DNA of 64,000 nt, taken from assembly GCA_033764075.1 (NCBI GenBank), contig JANRJH010000014.1, positions 3,836 through 67,835 on the forward strand. The letters are read 5' to 3'. The position numbers were made by a program, and so were the translations under genes. Numbering within the stretch: the stretch's first letter is position 1; every line of letters starts with the position of its first letter. The notes beneath the pieces were generated by a model. It ran no database searches. It was not told the origin of the DNA and saw only the letters and a list, made by a program, of their open reading frames with translations. This stretch comes from M3007 sp033764075. Lineage in GTDB: Bacteria > Bacteroidota > Bacteroidia > Chitinophagales > Saprospiraceae. Positions 8,878-17,226 of this stretch are shown one piece after another.

Positions 8878-9975
8878 ATGAAGCTTTTATTGCTCTCGCC
8901 CGCACACCCGCTTCGCGGCGGCATTGCCGCTTCGTCCGAACGCCTGGCCCAGGAGTTCACCGGCATGGGCCATGCGGTGGTCGTGTACAGTTTTTCCTTG
9001 CAATACCCCCGCTGGCTGTTTCCGGGCAAGACCCAATACACCCGCGACCCGGCGCCGCAGGGTTTGGTCATCAAGACCCGGCTCAACTCGGTCAACCCGT
9101 TCAACTGGCCGGTTGTGGGCCGGGAGATGCGGCGGGAGCGCGCCGATCGGATAGTGGCGCGGTTCTGGCTGCCGTTTATGGCGATGAGCACGGGCACGGC
9201 CTTGCGTTTTGCCGGTGGTGAGGCGCCGGTCACCGGGCTGGTGGACAACTTTATTCCCCACGAAAAACGCCCGGGCGACGCGCTGCTGGCCCGCTATTTT
9301 GCCGGCGCCTGCACCGACTTTGTGGCCATGTCGCGCAGCGTGCAGGCCGATCTGCAGGCCGCCACCGGCAAGCCGGTGGGATACGCCCCCCATCCGGTGT
9401 ACGACATCTACGGCGAGGCTTTTGCGTCGGCGGAGGCCCGCAGGCAGTTGAACCTGCCGCCGGACAAGCCCCTGGTGCTGTTTTTCGGCCTCATCCGAAC
9501 GTACAAAGGCCTCGACCTGCTGCTCGACGCAATGCCGCACTGTCCGGACGTACACGTAGTGGTGGCTGGAGAGCCCTATGGCGACTGGGCGCCATACCAG
9601 TCGATCATCGACCGACACGGGTTGTCGGCGCGTGTGCACCTTTTCCTCGATTTTGTGCCCAACCAGCAGGTGGCGGCGTTCTTTTCGGCGACCGACCTGG
9701 TGGTGCAACCCTACCGGAGCGCCACACAAAGCGGCATCTCCCAGATCGCCTGCCATTTTGAAAAGCCGATGGTGGTCACCGACGTTGGCGGCTTGCCGGA
9801 GACGGTGACCGACGGAAAAACGGGTTACGTGGTGCCGGCAGACCCTGTGGCCATCGCCGGCGCCATCCGAACATTTTTTGGAGCCCCTCCGCCGGACATG
9901 CCCGAAGCGCTGCTGAACGCAAAAGCCCGCTTCAGCTGGCGCAATCTGGCGCAAACATTACTCGGCGAAAAATAA
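8878..9975 (+). CDS. Family 4 glycosyltransferase
   Basis: A 365-aa GT-B glycosyltransferase. The N-terminal acceptor domain starts LLLLSPAHPLRGGIAASSERL (glycine-rich loop). The C-terminal donor domain shows PLVLFFGLIRTYKGLDLLLDA, ADLVVQPYRSATQSGI-like sequence and PMVVTDVGGLPETVTDGKTG, the family 4 GPGTF/EX7E region. It probably transfers a sugar from a nucleotide donor in polysaccharide, lipopolysaccharide or glycolipid assembly, working near the preceding GT2. The start is directly attached to a heptamer array, with no room for a normal Shine-Dalgarno site. The sugar and acceptor cannot be predicted. Confidence 0.88.
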   Translation: MKLLLLSPAHPLRGGIAASSERLAQEFTGMGHAVVVYSFSLQYPRWLFPGKTQYTRDPAPQGLVIKTRLNSVNPFNWPVVGREMRRERADRIVARFWLPFMAMSTGTALRFAGGEAPVTGLVDNFIPHEKRPGDALLARYFAGACTDFVAMSRSVQADLQAATGKPVGYAPHPVYDIYGEAFASAEARRQLNLPPDKPLVLFFGLIRTYKGLDLLLDAMPHCPDVHVVVAGEPYGDWAPYQSIIDRHGLSARVHLFLDFVPNQQVAAFFSATDLVVQPYRSATQSGISQIACHFEKPMVVTDVGGLPETVTDGKTGYVVPADPVAIAGAIRTFFGAPPPDMPEALLNAKARFSWRNLAQTLLGEK

Positions 9976-10041
9976 GGTTTGTTACAAACCATTTCCGTGC
10001 GTAATTTTACCCTGAACATCCACCAAAACAAACGTAAACCC

Positions 10042-10836
10042 ATGTACAATCGCCGTTCACGTGGCATTAGCCCGGTCATTCTGGTTGCTCTGGTGATGGC
10101 CGGGGCCGCCCTTTTTCGCTATTGCGCCAACTCTTCCGTAAATGAAATCACTGGAGAAAAACAACACATCTCCCTGAGTCCCGAACAAGAGATCGCCATG
10201 GGCTTGCAAAGCGCCCCGCAGATGGCGGCCGAGTTCGGCGGACTGAGCAGAAACCCGCAGGCGACCGCCCTTGTGCAAAAAGTAGGCACGGCAATCGTCC
10301 AAAATTCAACCGCCGCCAAAACCCCTTACCGCTATAATTTTCACCTGCTCGCCGACCCGGCAACCGTAAACGCCTTTGCCCTGCCGGGCGGGCAAATCTT
10401 CATCACCGAGGGGCTGCTCAAGCGCCTGGACACCGAAGACCAGCTCGCCGGTGTACTGGGGCACGAAGTCGGGCACGTGGTGGCCCGCCACAGCGCCGAA
10501 AAGCTGGCGCAAATGGAACTGGCCCAGGGACTCACCGGCGCCGTTACCATGGCCACCTACGATCCAGGCGGAATCAATTCAGGGGCCTACATCGCCCAGG
10601 CCGTGTCCAATATGCTCCAGCTGAAATACGGACGCGACCAGGAACTGCAGAGCGACGACCTCGGCGTGCGCTTTATGCTCGAAGCCGGTTACGAGCCGGA
10701 AGCGCTTATAGACGTGATGGCCATACTCGCCGAAGCCTCCGGTCCTAACCAGACGCCTGAGTTTCAGAGTACACACCCCAGCCCGGAAAACAGGGCGGAA
10801 CAGATAAGGAAGGCGATTGAAAAGTACCGAAAATGA
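10042..10836 (+). CDS. M48-family zinc metalloprotease
   Basis: A 264-aa protease with one N-terminal membrane anchor (VILVALVMAGAALFRYC; not a good lipobox, since RYC lacks the small residues). The catalytic site is HEVGH at residue 141 (LAGVLGHEVGHVVARHSAEK), with the third zinc ligand probably in QELQSDDLGVRFMLEAGYEP. VNAFALPGGQIFITEGLL upstream is the usual strand of the family. It resembles BepA/LoiP-type periplasmic proteases that act in envelope quality control. The start at 10042 (MYNRRS) is preferred over an upstream in-frame start because it places basic residues directly before the membrane segment. Confidence 0.88.
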   Translation: MYNRRSRGISPVILVALVMAGAALFRYCANSSVNEITGEKQHISLSPEQEIAMGLQSAPQMAAEFGGLSRNPQATALVQKVGTAIVQNSTAAKTPYRYNFHLLADPATVNAFALPGGQIFITEGLLKRLDTEDQLAGVLGHEVGHVVARHSAEKLAQMELAQGLTGAVTMATYDPGGINSGAYIAQAVSNMLQLKYGRDQELQSDDLGVRFMLEAGYEPEALIDVMAILAEASGPNQTPEFQSTHPSPENRAEQIRKAIEKYRK

Positions 10837-10966
10837 CGAATGTCGAATGTCGAGTGTCGAGTGTCGAGTGTCGAGTGTCGAATACCTTGTACGCTTAATT
10901 ATCTCGGATAACCAAGCGTACTCGACACTCGACATTCGACACTCGACATTCGGCATTCGACACTCG
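10837..10966. terminator. Long array-built hairpin between convergent genes
   Basis: The left arm (10837-10883) is seven CGAATGT/CGAGTGT heptamers, and the right arm (about 10921-10966) is the inverted version (ACTCGAC/ATTCGAC). The stem continues inward with GTACGCTT (10889-10896) and AAGCGTAC (10914-10921) around a 17-nt loop. It begins directly at the stop codon of the M48 gene and ends 9 bp before the stop of the convergent M28 gene, so it could end transcription from both sides. No T-run is present, so the terminator role is inferred from position and fold. Confidence 0.65.
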
Positions 10967-10975
10967 TCACTCGTC

Positions 10976-12634
10976 TTAGTTTTTCCGGTCAATGATCAAT
11001 TTTACCGGCCGGTTCGCCAGATCCCAGGCGGTGTAGAACGCCAGTTGAGCCCGTTTGGCCAGGGCGTCGAAGTTGATCTTGTCGGGCGTATCGGTGGGTT
11101 TATGGTAATCGGGGTGGGTACCGTTGAAATAAAAAATGGCCGGGATGCCCTGCAGTGCGAAGTTGTAGTGGTCGGAACGTTCGTAGAAGTGGTTGGGGTC
11201 GGCGGGGTCGTTGAAGCGGTAATCGAGCGTCAGTTTGGTGTAAGTGTTGTTGGCGTCCTCATTGATGTTGTGCAAATCGGAGCTCATGCGGTCGGATCCG
11301 ATCACATAAATGTAGTCCGGATTGGCGGCGTGTTCGGCATCCACGCGGCCGATCATGTCGATGTTGACGTTGGCGATTGTGCTTTTCAAGGGGAAAAGCG
11401 GGAAATCAACGTAAAACTGGGAACCCAACAGCCCTTTTTCCTCACCGCTGACCAGCATACATACCACGCTTCGCTTGGGGCCAACCCCTTTTTTGCGCGC
11501 CTCGGCGAATGCCTGGGCAATTTCGATGACACCTGAGGTGCCGGATGCGTTATCGTCGGCGCCGTAGTAGATCACGCTGTCCACCTGGCCAAGGTGGTCG
11601 TAGTGGGCGGTGATGATCACATATTCGTTTTTGAGCACCGGATCGGAGCCTTCGATGAAGCCGACAACGTTGGAGCCTTCCAGCCGCTGCAGGTCTTTTT
11701 CCATGGTCACCGACAGGCTTGTTTTGGCGGATACCGGTTTGTATTTGCCCTTGGATAACAACGCCTGACGCGCCTCTTCCACTTTGGCAGCTTTTTTACC
11801 CAGGATTGCGGCGGCCATTTCAGGTGTGATGAACAGGCTGTTGACGTAATCTTTTTTCACCGCTTCGGGGTCGCTGGTGGTGGGTGTCCAGCGGCGTGCG
11901 CTGAGGTCGCGCCGGTTTTTTTGCACGTTTTCCGAGAGCGCAGGGTCGATGATCAGGCAGAGGACAGCGCCTTTTTCCTTGGCGAGGCGCACCTTGCGGC
12001 GCCAGTCGATGGCCCATTTGGAGCGGTCCATGTTGCCGGTGATGACCGAGCGTCCGGCGTCGTCAAGCGGTTCCCCGTCGTAGAACACCACCGTTTTTCC
12101 GCGTACGTCTGTGCCGGCGTAGTTGTCGAATCCGGGTTCCTGGATGCCGTAGCCGACAAACACGACCTCCTTGATGGCCATCTTCGGCAGGGAGGGGTTA
12201 AAGGTCGGGAAGGCGTAATAGTCGGTGCGGTCTTTGAAGGTCGTTTCGCCCGCAGCCACCGCAAGGTCTTTCCAGGGTTCTTTTTGCAGGGTGATCCTTT
12301 GAAAGTAGGTTCCGTTGTCGGCCTTGGGCGGAAGGCCCATGGCCTTGAACTGGTCGGCAATGAATTCGGCCGCCTTGCGCTGGCCCTCCTCGCCCGTCTC
12401 TCGACCGCCCAGGGCATCGCTCGTCAGGGTCAGGAGCAGGGCCTGTGCGTCGGCTGCGGTGATGGTGGCGCCGAACGGGGCGGCGTCGGGCAGCGAATAT
12501 TCTTTTACCCGTGGTTTGGGCGGTTTGGCGGGAACAATGCGCTGGTAATAACTTCCGGAGGTGTCGGATTGGGCTGTTGCCCCTTCAAGGATCAGTAAAA
12601 GGATCAATGAGGCGTTGAGTCGGTACATCTTCAT
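10976..12634 (-). CDS. M28-family zinc peptidase with PA domain
   Basis: A 552-aa secreted metallopeptidase (signal LNASLILLLILEGATAQ after the start at 12634). A PA-type insert (VFVGYGIQEPGFDNYAGTDV to about residue 235) precedes the catalytic part. The two-zinc site is visible: VIITAHYDHLGQ, GADDNASGTSGVIEIAQAF, SGEEKGLLGSQFY, IDMIGRVDAEH and the final histidine in ERSDHYNFALQGIPAIF. It probably acts as an aminopeptidase in the periplasm or outside the cell. An in-frame ATG at 12676 would place 14 residues before the signal peptide, so the later start is chosen. A promoter box lies about 55 bp upstream. Confidence 0.9.
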   Translation of the reverse strand: MKMYRLNASLILLLILEGATAQSDTSGSYYQRIVPAKPPKPRVKEYSLPDAAPFGATITAADAQALLLTLTSDALGGRETGEEGQRKAAEFIADQFKAMGLPPKADNGTYFQRITLQKEPWKDLAVAAGETTFKDRTDYYAFPTFNPSLPKMAIKEVVFVGYGIQEPGFDNYAGTDVRGKTVVFYDGEPLDDAGRSVITGNMDRSKWAIDWRRKVRLAKEKGAVLCLIIDPALSENVQKNRRDLSARRWTPTTSDPEAVKKDYVNSLFITPEMAAAILGKKAAKVEEARQALLSKGKYKPVSAKTSLSVTMEKDLQRLEGSNVVGFIEGSDPVLKNEYVIITAHYDHLGQVDSVIYYGADDNASGTSGVIEIAQAFAEARKKGVGPKRSVVCMLVSGEEKGLLGSQFYVDFPLFPLKSTIANVNIDMIGRVDAEHAANPDYIYVIGSDRMSSDLHNINEDANNTYTKLTLDYRFNDPADPNHFYERSDHYNFALQGIPAIFYFNGTHPDYHKPTDTPDKINFDALAKRAQLAFYTAWDLANRPVKLIIDRKN

Positions 12635-12690
12635 GCTGGATAGACACTGGTGTAAAAAACGGTGCGAGTTACGCAATAACCGCCAATGTT

Positions 12691-12723
12691 CAAAATTATT
12701 GTCGAGGGCAGGTGTTCAGGCAA
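12691..12723 (-). promoter_or_regulatory. Promoter for the M28 peptidase gene
   Basis: On the minus strand TAATTTTG (12698-12691) matches TAnnTTTG, with TTG at 12723-12721 and a 22-nt spacer. The -33 part lies inside the end of the histidine kinase gene, suggesting the peptidase has its own transcript. Confidence 0.55.
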
Positions 12724-14395
12724 CCGGAAGTTGGCAAACAAACTCAGCTCCCTTTCCGGGCGTGCTGTGCACCTGAATGCGGCCGCCCTGCGCTTCCAGG
12801 AAATCCCGCGCGATCGACAAGCCGATACCCGCGCCCTCCTTGCCCATTCCGTATGGCGCCCGGAAAAAGCGGTCGAAAATGCGGTCGATGAATTGCGGAT
12901 CAATGCCGGGGCCCTGATCCCTGACGGCAAACGACACAAAATCGCCCTCTTTTTTGACCGAGAGGTAAATGGAGCTGCCTTCGGGAGAAAACTTGATGGC
13001 ATTGGTGAGCAGGTTAATCATCACCCAAGTTGTTTTTTCGGCATCCACGCGCACCATCGGCAGATCATTCTCTTTTTCAATGTGCAATGCCAGCTTTTTT
13101 TCGCGGAGCGCAACCTCGACGGACGACTCGGTATGCTCCAGAATGAAATCGGCGGTCGTCGGCGTCATGTTCAGGCGCAGGTTGCCGCTTTCCACCTGGG
13201 CCAGGTCCAGCAGCTCGCCGGTGATGCGTTGCAGGCGCGACAGGTCGCTGCGCATTTGTTGCACCAGCAGCTTTTGTTCCTCGTTGGTATTGCCCACGCG
13301 GTCGTCGTTCAGCAGGCGAAGCGACATTTGCAGGGCGGCAATGGGTGTTTTTAACTCGTGGGAAATGGTGGCGATGAAGTTGGTTTTGGCTTCGTCGAGT
13401 GCCCGGTAAGGGGTTACATTTTTCAACAGGATGACCTTGCCCAGAAAATGTTTGTCGCTCTCCACCGCCTGGATTTCAGGCTTGAACCAGCATTCCTTGT
13501 TGTCCAGCACGATGTTCAGTTCCTTGGGTTCCTCCGAGCGCATGAGGCGCCGCAACAGATCGTTGTGCAAGGCGAGCTCCAGCGCATTTTGGCCCAACAG
13601 CGTGGCGGCTTTCAGACCAAGCAGTTTTTCCATGACGGGGTTAACGAACAGCACTTGCTGGTGTTCGTCGACGCCAATGACGGCGTCTTGCAGCCCGTCG
13701 ATGATGGCTTCAATCCGTTTTTTCTCGAACAACACCCTGGCCCAGTTGCTGTGCTCCCAAAAATCGAGTTTTTGCGCCATTTCATTAAAGGCAGCGGCCA
13801 GCTCACCCAACTCGTCGTGCCCCCGGACTTCCACCCGTGTGCTGTAGTCCTGATGCAGGATCCGGCGGATACCATCGCGCAATTTGGTCAGGGGCTCGCT
13901 GATGTACGTGGGCAGGTTCAACAGGAAGCTGAACAGCAGCAGCACCATCAGGGTGGAGATGGCTACGATCCATTGGTAAACCGATTCGCCTTGCCGGCGC
14001 GCCGTCTCGCTTTTGGAAACAATGGCCGCCTGGTTCAGATCCAACACCCGATGCAAGCCCTCCCGGATCCGTGCATCGTATACGTTCTTTTCTGGCGCAG
14101 ACGCATTTTTTAGGGCGGCAAAGGCGTCGGCAATCGATTGGGTGATCACTTCCTCGTCAGGCTCCGTGATGTTATGCTGCTGCCTGTCCAAGGCCATGGC
14201 AAACAGCGGGAAGGAATCCTGGTCGAGGGCCTTGAACATATCTTGCACGTACTCGATGCTGTCGTAGTTGTCCTCCAGAATGATTCGGGTGGCCCCGTTC
14301 AGGTAGTGAATGCTCCAGGCGCCCAGCGTGGCCACCAGCACGACGGCGGCGAAGAACAAGCCGAAGGCAAGGGCTAATTTGTATCTTAGTCGCAT
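12716..14395 (-). CDS. Membrane sensor histidine kinase at the kdp locus
   Basis: A 559-aa sensor kinase: first membrane helix (LALAFGLFFAAVVLVATLGAW), a periplasmic domain of about 125 residues, second helix (WIVAISTLMVLLLFSFLL), HAMP (PLTKLRDGIRRIL to LGELAAAFNEM), a PAS domain (IIDGLQDAVIGVDEHQQVLF), HisKA with His346 in ISHELKTPIAALQMSL, and HATPase_c (NLLTNAIKFSPEGS, DQGPGIDPQF, GAGIGLSIARDF). It follows the KdpD sensor-module gene by 10 bp, so the two probably replace the single KdpD kinase of other bacteria. Its partner is probably the sigma-54 response regulator at the head of the locus. The start at 14395 (MRLRYK) is chosen over an upstream ATG because it fits the membrane topology. 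Confidence 0.88.
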   Translation of the reverse strand: MRLRYKLALAFGLFFAAVVLVATLGAWSIHYLNGATRIILEDNYDSIEYVQDMFKALDQDSFPLFAMALDRQQHNITEPDEEVITQSIADAFAALKNASAPEKNVYDARIREGLHRVLDLNQAAIVSKSETARRQGESVYQWIVAISTLMVLLLFSFLLNLPTYISEPLTKLRDGIRRILHQDYSTRVEVRGHDELGELAAAFNEMAQKLDFWEHSNWARVLFEKKRIEAIIDGLQDAVIGVDEHQQVLFVNPVMEKLLGLKAATLLGQNALELALHNDLLRRLMRSEEPKELNIVLDNKECWFKPEIQAVESDKHFLGKVILLKNVTPYRALDEAKTNFIATISHELKTPIAALQMSLRLLNDDRVGNTNEEQKLLVQQMRSDLSRLQRITGELLDLAQVESGNLRLNMTPTTADFILEHTESSVEVALREKKLALHIEKENDLPMVRVDAEKTTWVMINLLTNAIKFSPEGSSIYLSVKKEGDFVSFAVRDQGPGIDPQFIDRIFDRFFRAPYGMGKEGAGIGLSIARDFLEAQGGRIQVHSTPGKGAEFVCQLPVA

Positions 14396-14405
14396 AATAA
14401 AAAGG

Positions 14406-15521
14406 TTAGGACAGGATGATGAGATCAATGTCCGAGCTGGTCAGTTTCTTCAGCAGCCGGTTAAATTCGCCACCCGCCAACAGGATGCGCCAGATAGATA
14501 AATGCGGCTTACCAATGCAAATGGTTGTTACCTGTCGGTTTTCAGCAACATCGATGATGGTTTGGGCAATGTCGGGGCTTTTCACCTGAATCACTTCAGC
14601 GCCCAGTTCGGTGGCGGTTTTGAAGTTATTGATCAAATGGCGCTGGGCTGCTAGCGAAATGGAGTCGGCGTCTTCAGCCGGCGTTTGTACGTACAACACA
14701 AACCACTGGCTGTTGTAGTAATTGGCCAGGCGTGCTGTTTTCCGGATGATGTGGCGAGCCGTTTTTTCATTGCTGCTGATGCAGGCCATAAATCGCTCGA
14801 TGCGCAACCCCGGGCTGGTGCGCGGCACCTCGCTCTCCACCTTGCGCTCCACCTGTGAGGCCACCTCGCGCAGGGCCAACTCACGGAGTTGCAGGATGTG
14901 CTCCGGCTTGAAAAAGTGCTGCAGGGCCTGCTCGACCTTGTCCGGCGCGTAAATTTTCCCTTCCCTGAGGCGGGCGATAAGCTCGTCGGAGGTCAGGTCG
15001 ATGTTCACCACTTCGTCTGCTTGCCTCAGAACGCTGTCGGGTAACCGTTCCGACACTTCGACACCGGTGATGTCGCGCACGTCGCGATTCAGGCTTTCCA
15101 GGTGTTGGATGTTCACGGCAGAGATCACGTTGATGCCGGCATCAAGAAGTGCCAGCACATCCTGCCAGCGTTTTTCGTTTTGGCTGCCGGGAATGTTGGT
15201 GTGCGCCAGTTCATCCACGATTACAATGTCGGGCCGCAGGTTGAGGATGGCTTGCAGGTCCATCTCTTCCAGTTCTTTGCCTTTGTAAAAAGTGCGCCGG
15301 CGGGGAATAACGGTCAGCCCGTCCATGAGGGCTTCCGTTTCTTTTCGTCCGTGGGTTTCCACAAACCCAATCTGCACATTCACTCCATTGCGTTTGAGGG
15401 CGTGCGCTTCCTGCAGCATGCGGTATGTTTTTCCCACACCGGCGCTCATACCGATGTATATTTTGAATTTGCCCCTGCGGGAAAGCCGGATGAGCTCCAA
15501 AAAGTAATCGGGAGAAGGCAT
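14406..15521 (-). CDS. kdpD: KdpD sensor module without kinase domain
   Basis: A 371-aa protein equal to the cytoplasmic N-terminal part of KdpD only. The KdpD domain (residues about 15-225) has the Walker A GMSAGVGKTYRMLQEA, FVETHGRKETEALMDGL and VDELAHTNIPGSQNEKRWQD. A universal-stress-protein-like domain follows (residues about 240-371, ERFMACISSNEKTARHIIRK to SSDIDLIILS). The four membrane helices, GAF and kinase domains of Escherichia coli KdpD are missing; the separate kinase encoded 10 bp downstream probably supplies them. It likely senses potassium or c-di-AMP/ATP state, as the KdpD/USP modules do elsewhere; that is inferred. The gene begins 9 bp after the outer-membrane barrel gene. 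Confidence 0.9.
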   Translation of the reverse strand: MPSPDYFLELIRLSRRGKFKIYIGMSAGVGKTYRMLQEAHALKRNGVNVQIGFVETHGRKETEALMDGLTVIPRRRTFYKGKELEEMDLQAILNLRPDIVIVDELAHTNIPGSQNEKRWQDVLALLDAGINVISAVNIQHLESLNRDVRDITGVEVSERLPDSVLRQADEVVNIDLTSDELIARLREGKIYAPDKVEQALQHFFKPEHILQLRELALREVASQVERKVESEVPRTSPGLRIERFMACISSNEKTARHIIRKTARLANYYNSQWFVLYVQTPAEDADSISLAAQRHLINNFKTATELGAEVIQVKSPDIAQTIIDVAENRQVTTICIGKPHLSIWRILLAGGEFNRLLKKLTSSDIDLIILS

Positions 15522-15530
15522 ATGCCGGGT

Positions 15531-16616
15531 TTAAAAGGAGATCGCGATGGAAGTGGTCAGGCAAAAGTTGGCGTTCACCGCATCGCCATCGCTGACAAAA
15601 ATAGCATCGTCGGCGCTGTTTAGCAAACGCCCTTCCACGCGCCAAAGTGCGTTGGGCAGCACAGCGCGGTCGTAATTGAGCGAGACGCCCGTAACGCCAA
15701 ACCCGTTTGGCGTGCCGGTATTGATGATGACGCCGTTTTCGTCCGAAAAATATTCAAAACGCAGGGCGACGGCATCTTTGGCGGTGGGGGCGTACCGGAC
15801 AATAACCACCGGTGTGTACCACACGTTCAGGTCGCTGTTTTCCGGACTTTTTTCCTCAAAGCCGACGTCGAGGTTGGCTGTCAGCTCCCAACGGTCGCTG
15901 AGTTGAAAAACCCCGTACAGGTTATTGTGGTACCGCATCTGGCGGGTGCTGTCGGGCTTGTCCGTGCCGATGAACGTGCTGTAATTGAGCAGCGTGCGCG
16001 AATTGGGCTTAAATTGCACCTGTGTGCCGAACGAGGGCAGGGAGTTGCCCGGCACCCGCTGGATGCGTTGCCAGCCATTGAGCGCCAGGCCGCTGAGCAG
16101 CCATTGTCCGTTGGGCGTATTGTAGGTAATCCGGGCGCCGGCCTCATAATACGGTGTGTTTTCCGCCACCATAGAACGGGTGAGTGTGCGGCAGTCCTTG
16201 CCGATGGCGCTTTCAAAACCGATGTGCGACGGGAAGATGCCGCCGTCGACCCACAGATCGCTGTTGTCGGAAATTTTTATGCCGGCATTCATTTCGTAGA
16301 TGTTCTGCAAGACCCCGGGTTCGGCGGCGTAATTGGCATTCATGTAAGTGCCGGCGGCCAGGGCTGCGTTGGCGCGCAGGCGCCGGGCGCTGTAATTGGC
16401 TTTCAGCATGCCCAGGTTGACGTTGAACTCGTTGTGGCGATTGAACGAGTACAAAAACGATGGTCGGTTGCCGTCCTCCGGCTGGTTGAAATCATAAGCG
16501 TAGAAGGGTTCTATGTACCCGCCGAAGGTGAGTGTGGGCGCCGGTACCTCTTGGGCGACGAGCGGTAGGGCAGCACTGATTAGCGCTGCGAGGGTTATCA
16601 AATAAGGATTTTTCAT
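15531..16616 (-). CDS. Outer-membrane beta-barrel (porin-like) of the kdp locus
   Basis: A 361-aa outer-membrane protein: signal peptide ending LVAQ after the start at 16616, then many short alternating hydrophobic strands rich in aromatic and polar residues (LTFGGYIEPFYAYDF, RWELTANLDVGF, VALRFEYFSDENGV) and a final strand ending in phenylalanine (LTTSIAISF), typical of barrel proteins recognised by BamA. It resembles the porin-like beta-barrel families of Bacteroidota. It lies between kdpC and kdpD with gaps of 19 and 9 bp, so it may admit potassium or be controlled with the pump; this is inference. An upstream in-frame start at 16661 would add 15 residues before the signal peptide. Confidence 0.82.
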   Translation of the reverse strand: MKNPYLITLAALISAALPLVAQEVPAPTLTFGGYIEPFYAYDFNQPEDGNRPSFLYSFNRHNEFNVNLGMLKANYSARRLRANAALAAGTYMNANYAAEPGVLQNIYEMNAGIKISDNSDLWVDGGIFPSHIGFESAIGKDCRTLTRSMVAENTPYYEAGARITYNTPNGQWLLSGLALNGWQRIQRVPGNSLPSFGTQVQFKPNSRTLLNYSTFIGTDKPDSTRQMRYHNNLYGVFQLSDRWELTANLDVGFEEKSPENSDLNVWYTPVVIVRYAPTAKDAVALRFEYFSDENGVIINTGTPNGFGVTGVSLNYDRAVLPNALWRVEGRLLNSADDAIFVSDGDAVNANFCLTTSIAISF

Positions 16617-16635
16617 GTTTGAAGAAAAAAATGGG

Positions 16636-17205
16636 TTAGCGGATGGCGGAAAGGTCATCAAGGGCTAGGTTGAGTGTCAGAACATGCACTTTCTCTGGTC
16701 CAAAAAGGCCAAGAATGGGTTTTTCCACGTGTTTTTCAACCAGCGCCCGCACCTGGTCTTCGGGAAGGTTTCGTACGGCGGCAATGCGCCCGGCCTGTAC
16801 GCGGGCAGCCTGCGGTGAAATATGCGGGTCGAGCCCGGAGCCGGAAGCGGTCACCAGATCGGCCGGGATGTCGGATCTGTCCACACCCGGATGGTGCGCC
16901 GCAAAGGTGTCGATGCGGGCCTGTACCTGTGCGAGGTAGTCGGGGTTCGACGGGCCTTTGTTTGAACCGGCAGAGCCGGCGGCATGGTAAGCCACCGCCG
17001 AAGGGCGGGACCAAAAGTAGCGGTCGCTGTCGAATGCTTGTCCGACGTGGCTAAAATACGTTTTTTCCCCGTGCCGGATGACAAATCCGTTGCCTTGTTC
17101 AGGCGCCAGCCGGGCGACCAGCCAAACGCCTGCGGTGTACACGCCGGAGCACAACAGCAACAGCAGCACGGTGAGGATCATTGCGGGAATAATATGGTTG
17201 CGCAT
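16636..17205 (-). CDS. kdpC: Potassium-transporting ATPase subunit C
   Basis: A 189-aa inner-membrane protein with one N-terminal helix (AMILTVLLLLLCSGVYTAGVW) and a periplasmic domain. Family motifs are clear: FDSDRYFWSRPSAVAYHAAGSAGSNKGPSNP (quoted here in parts: RYFWSRPSA, SGSNxGPSNP-type), DLVTASGSGLDPHISPQAA and VRNLPEDQVRALVEKH. KdpC stabilises the KdpFABC complex and raises its potassium affinity. Length is normal. It lies 21 bp after kdpB. Confidence 0.95.
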   Translation of the reverse strand: MRNHIIPAMILTVLLLLLCSGVYTAGVWLVARLAPEQGNGFVIRHGEKTYFSHVGQAFDSDRYFWSRPSAVAYHAAGSAGSNKGPSNPDYLAQVQARIDTFAAHHPGVDRSDIPADLVTASGSGLDPHISPQAARVQAGRIAAVRNLPEDQVRALVEKHVEKPILGLFGPEKVHVLTLNLALDDLSAIR

Positions 17206-17226
17206 GGTGTTTTTCAGTTTTAACCG

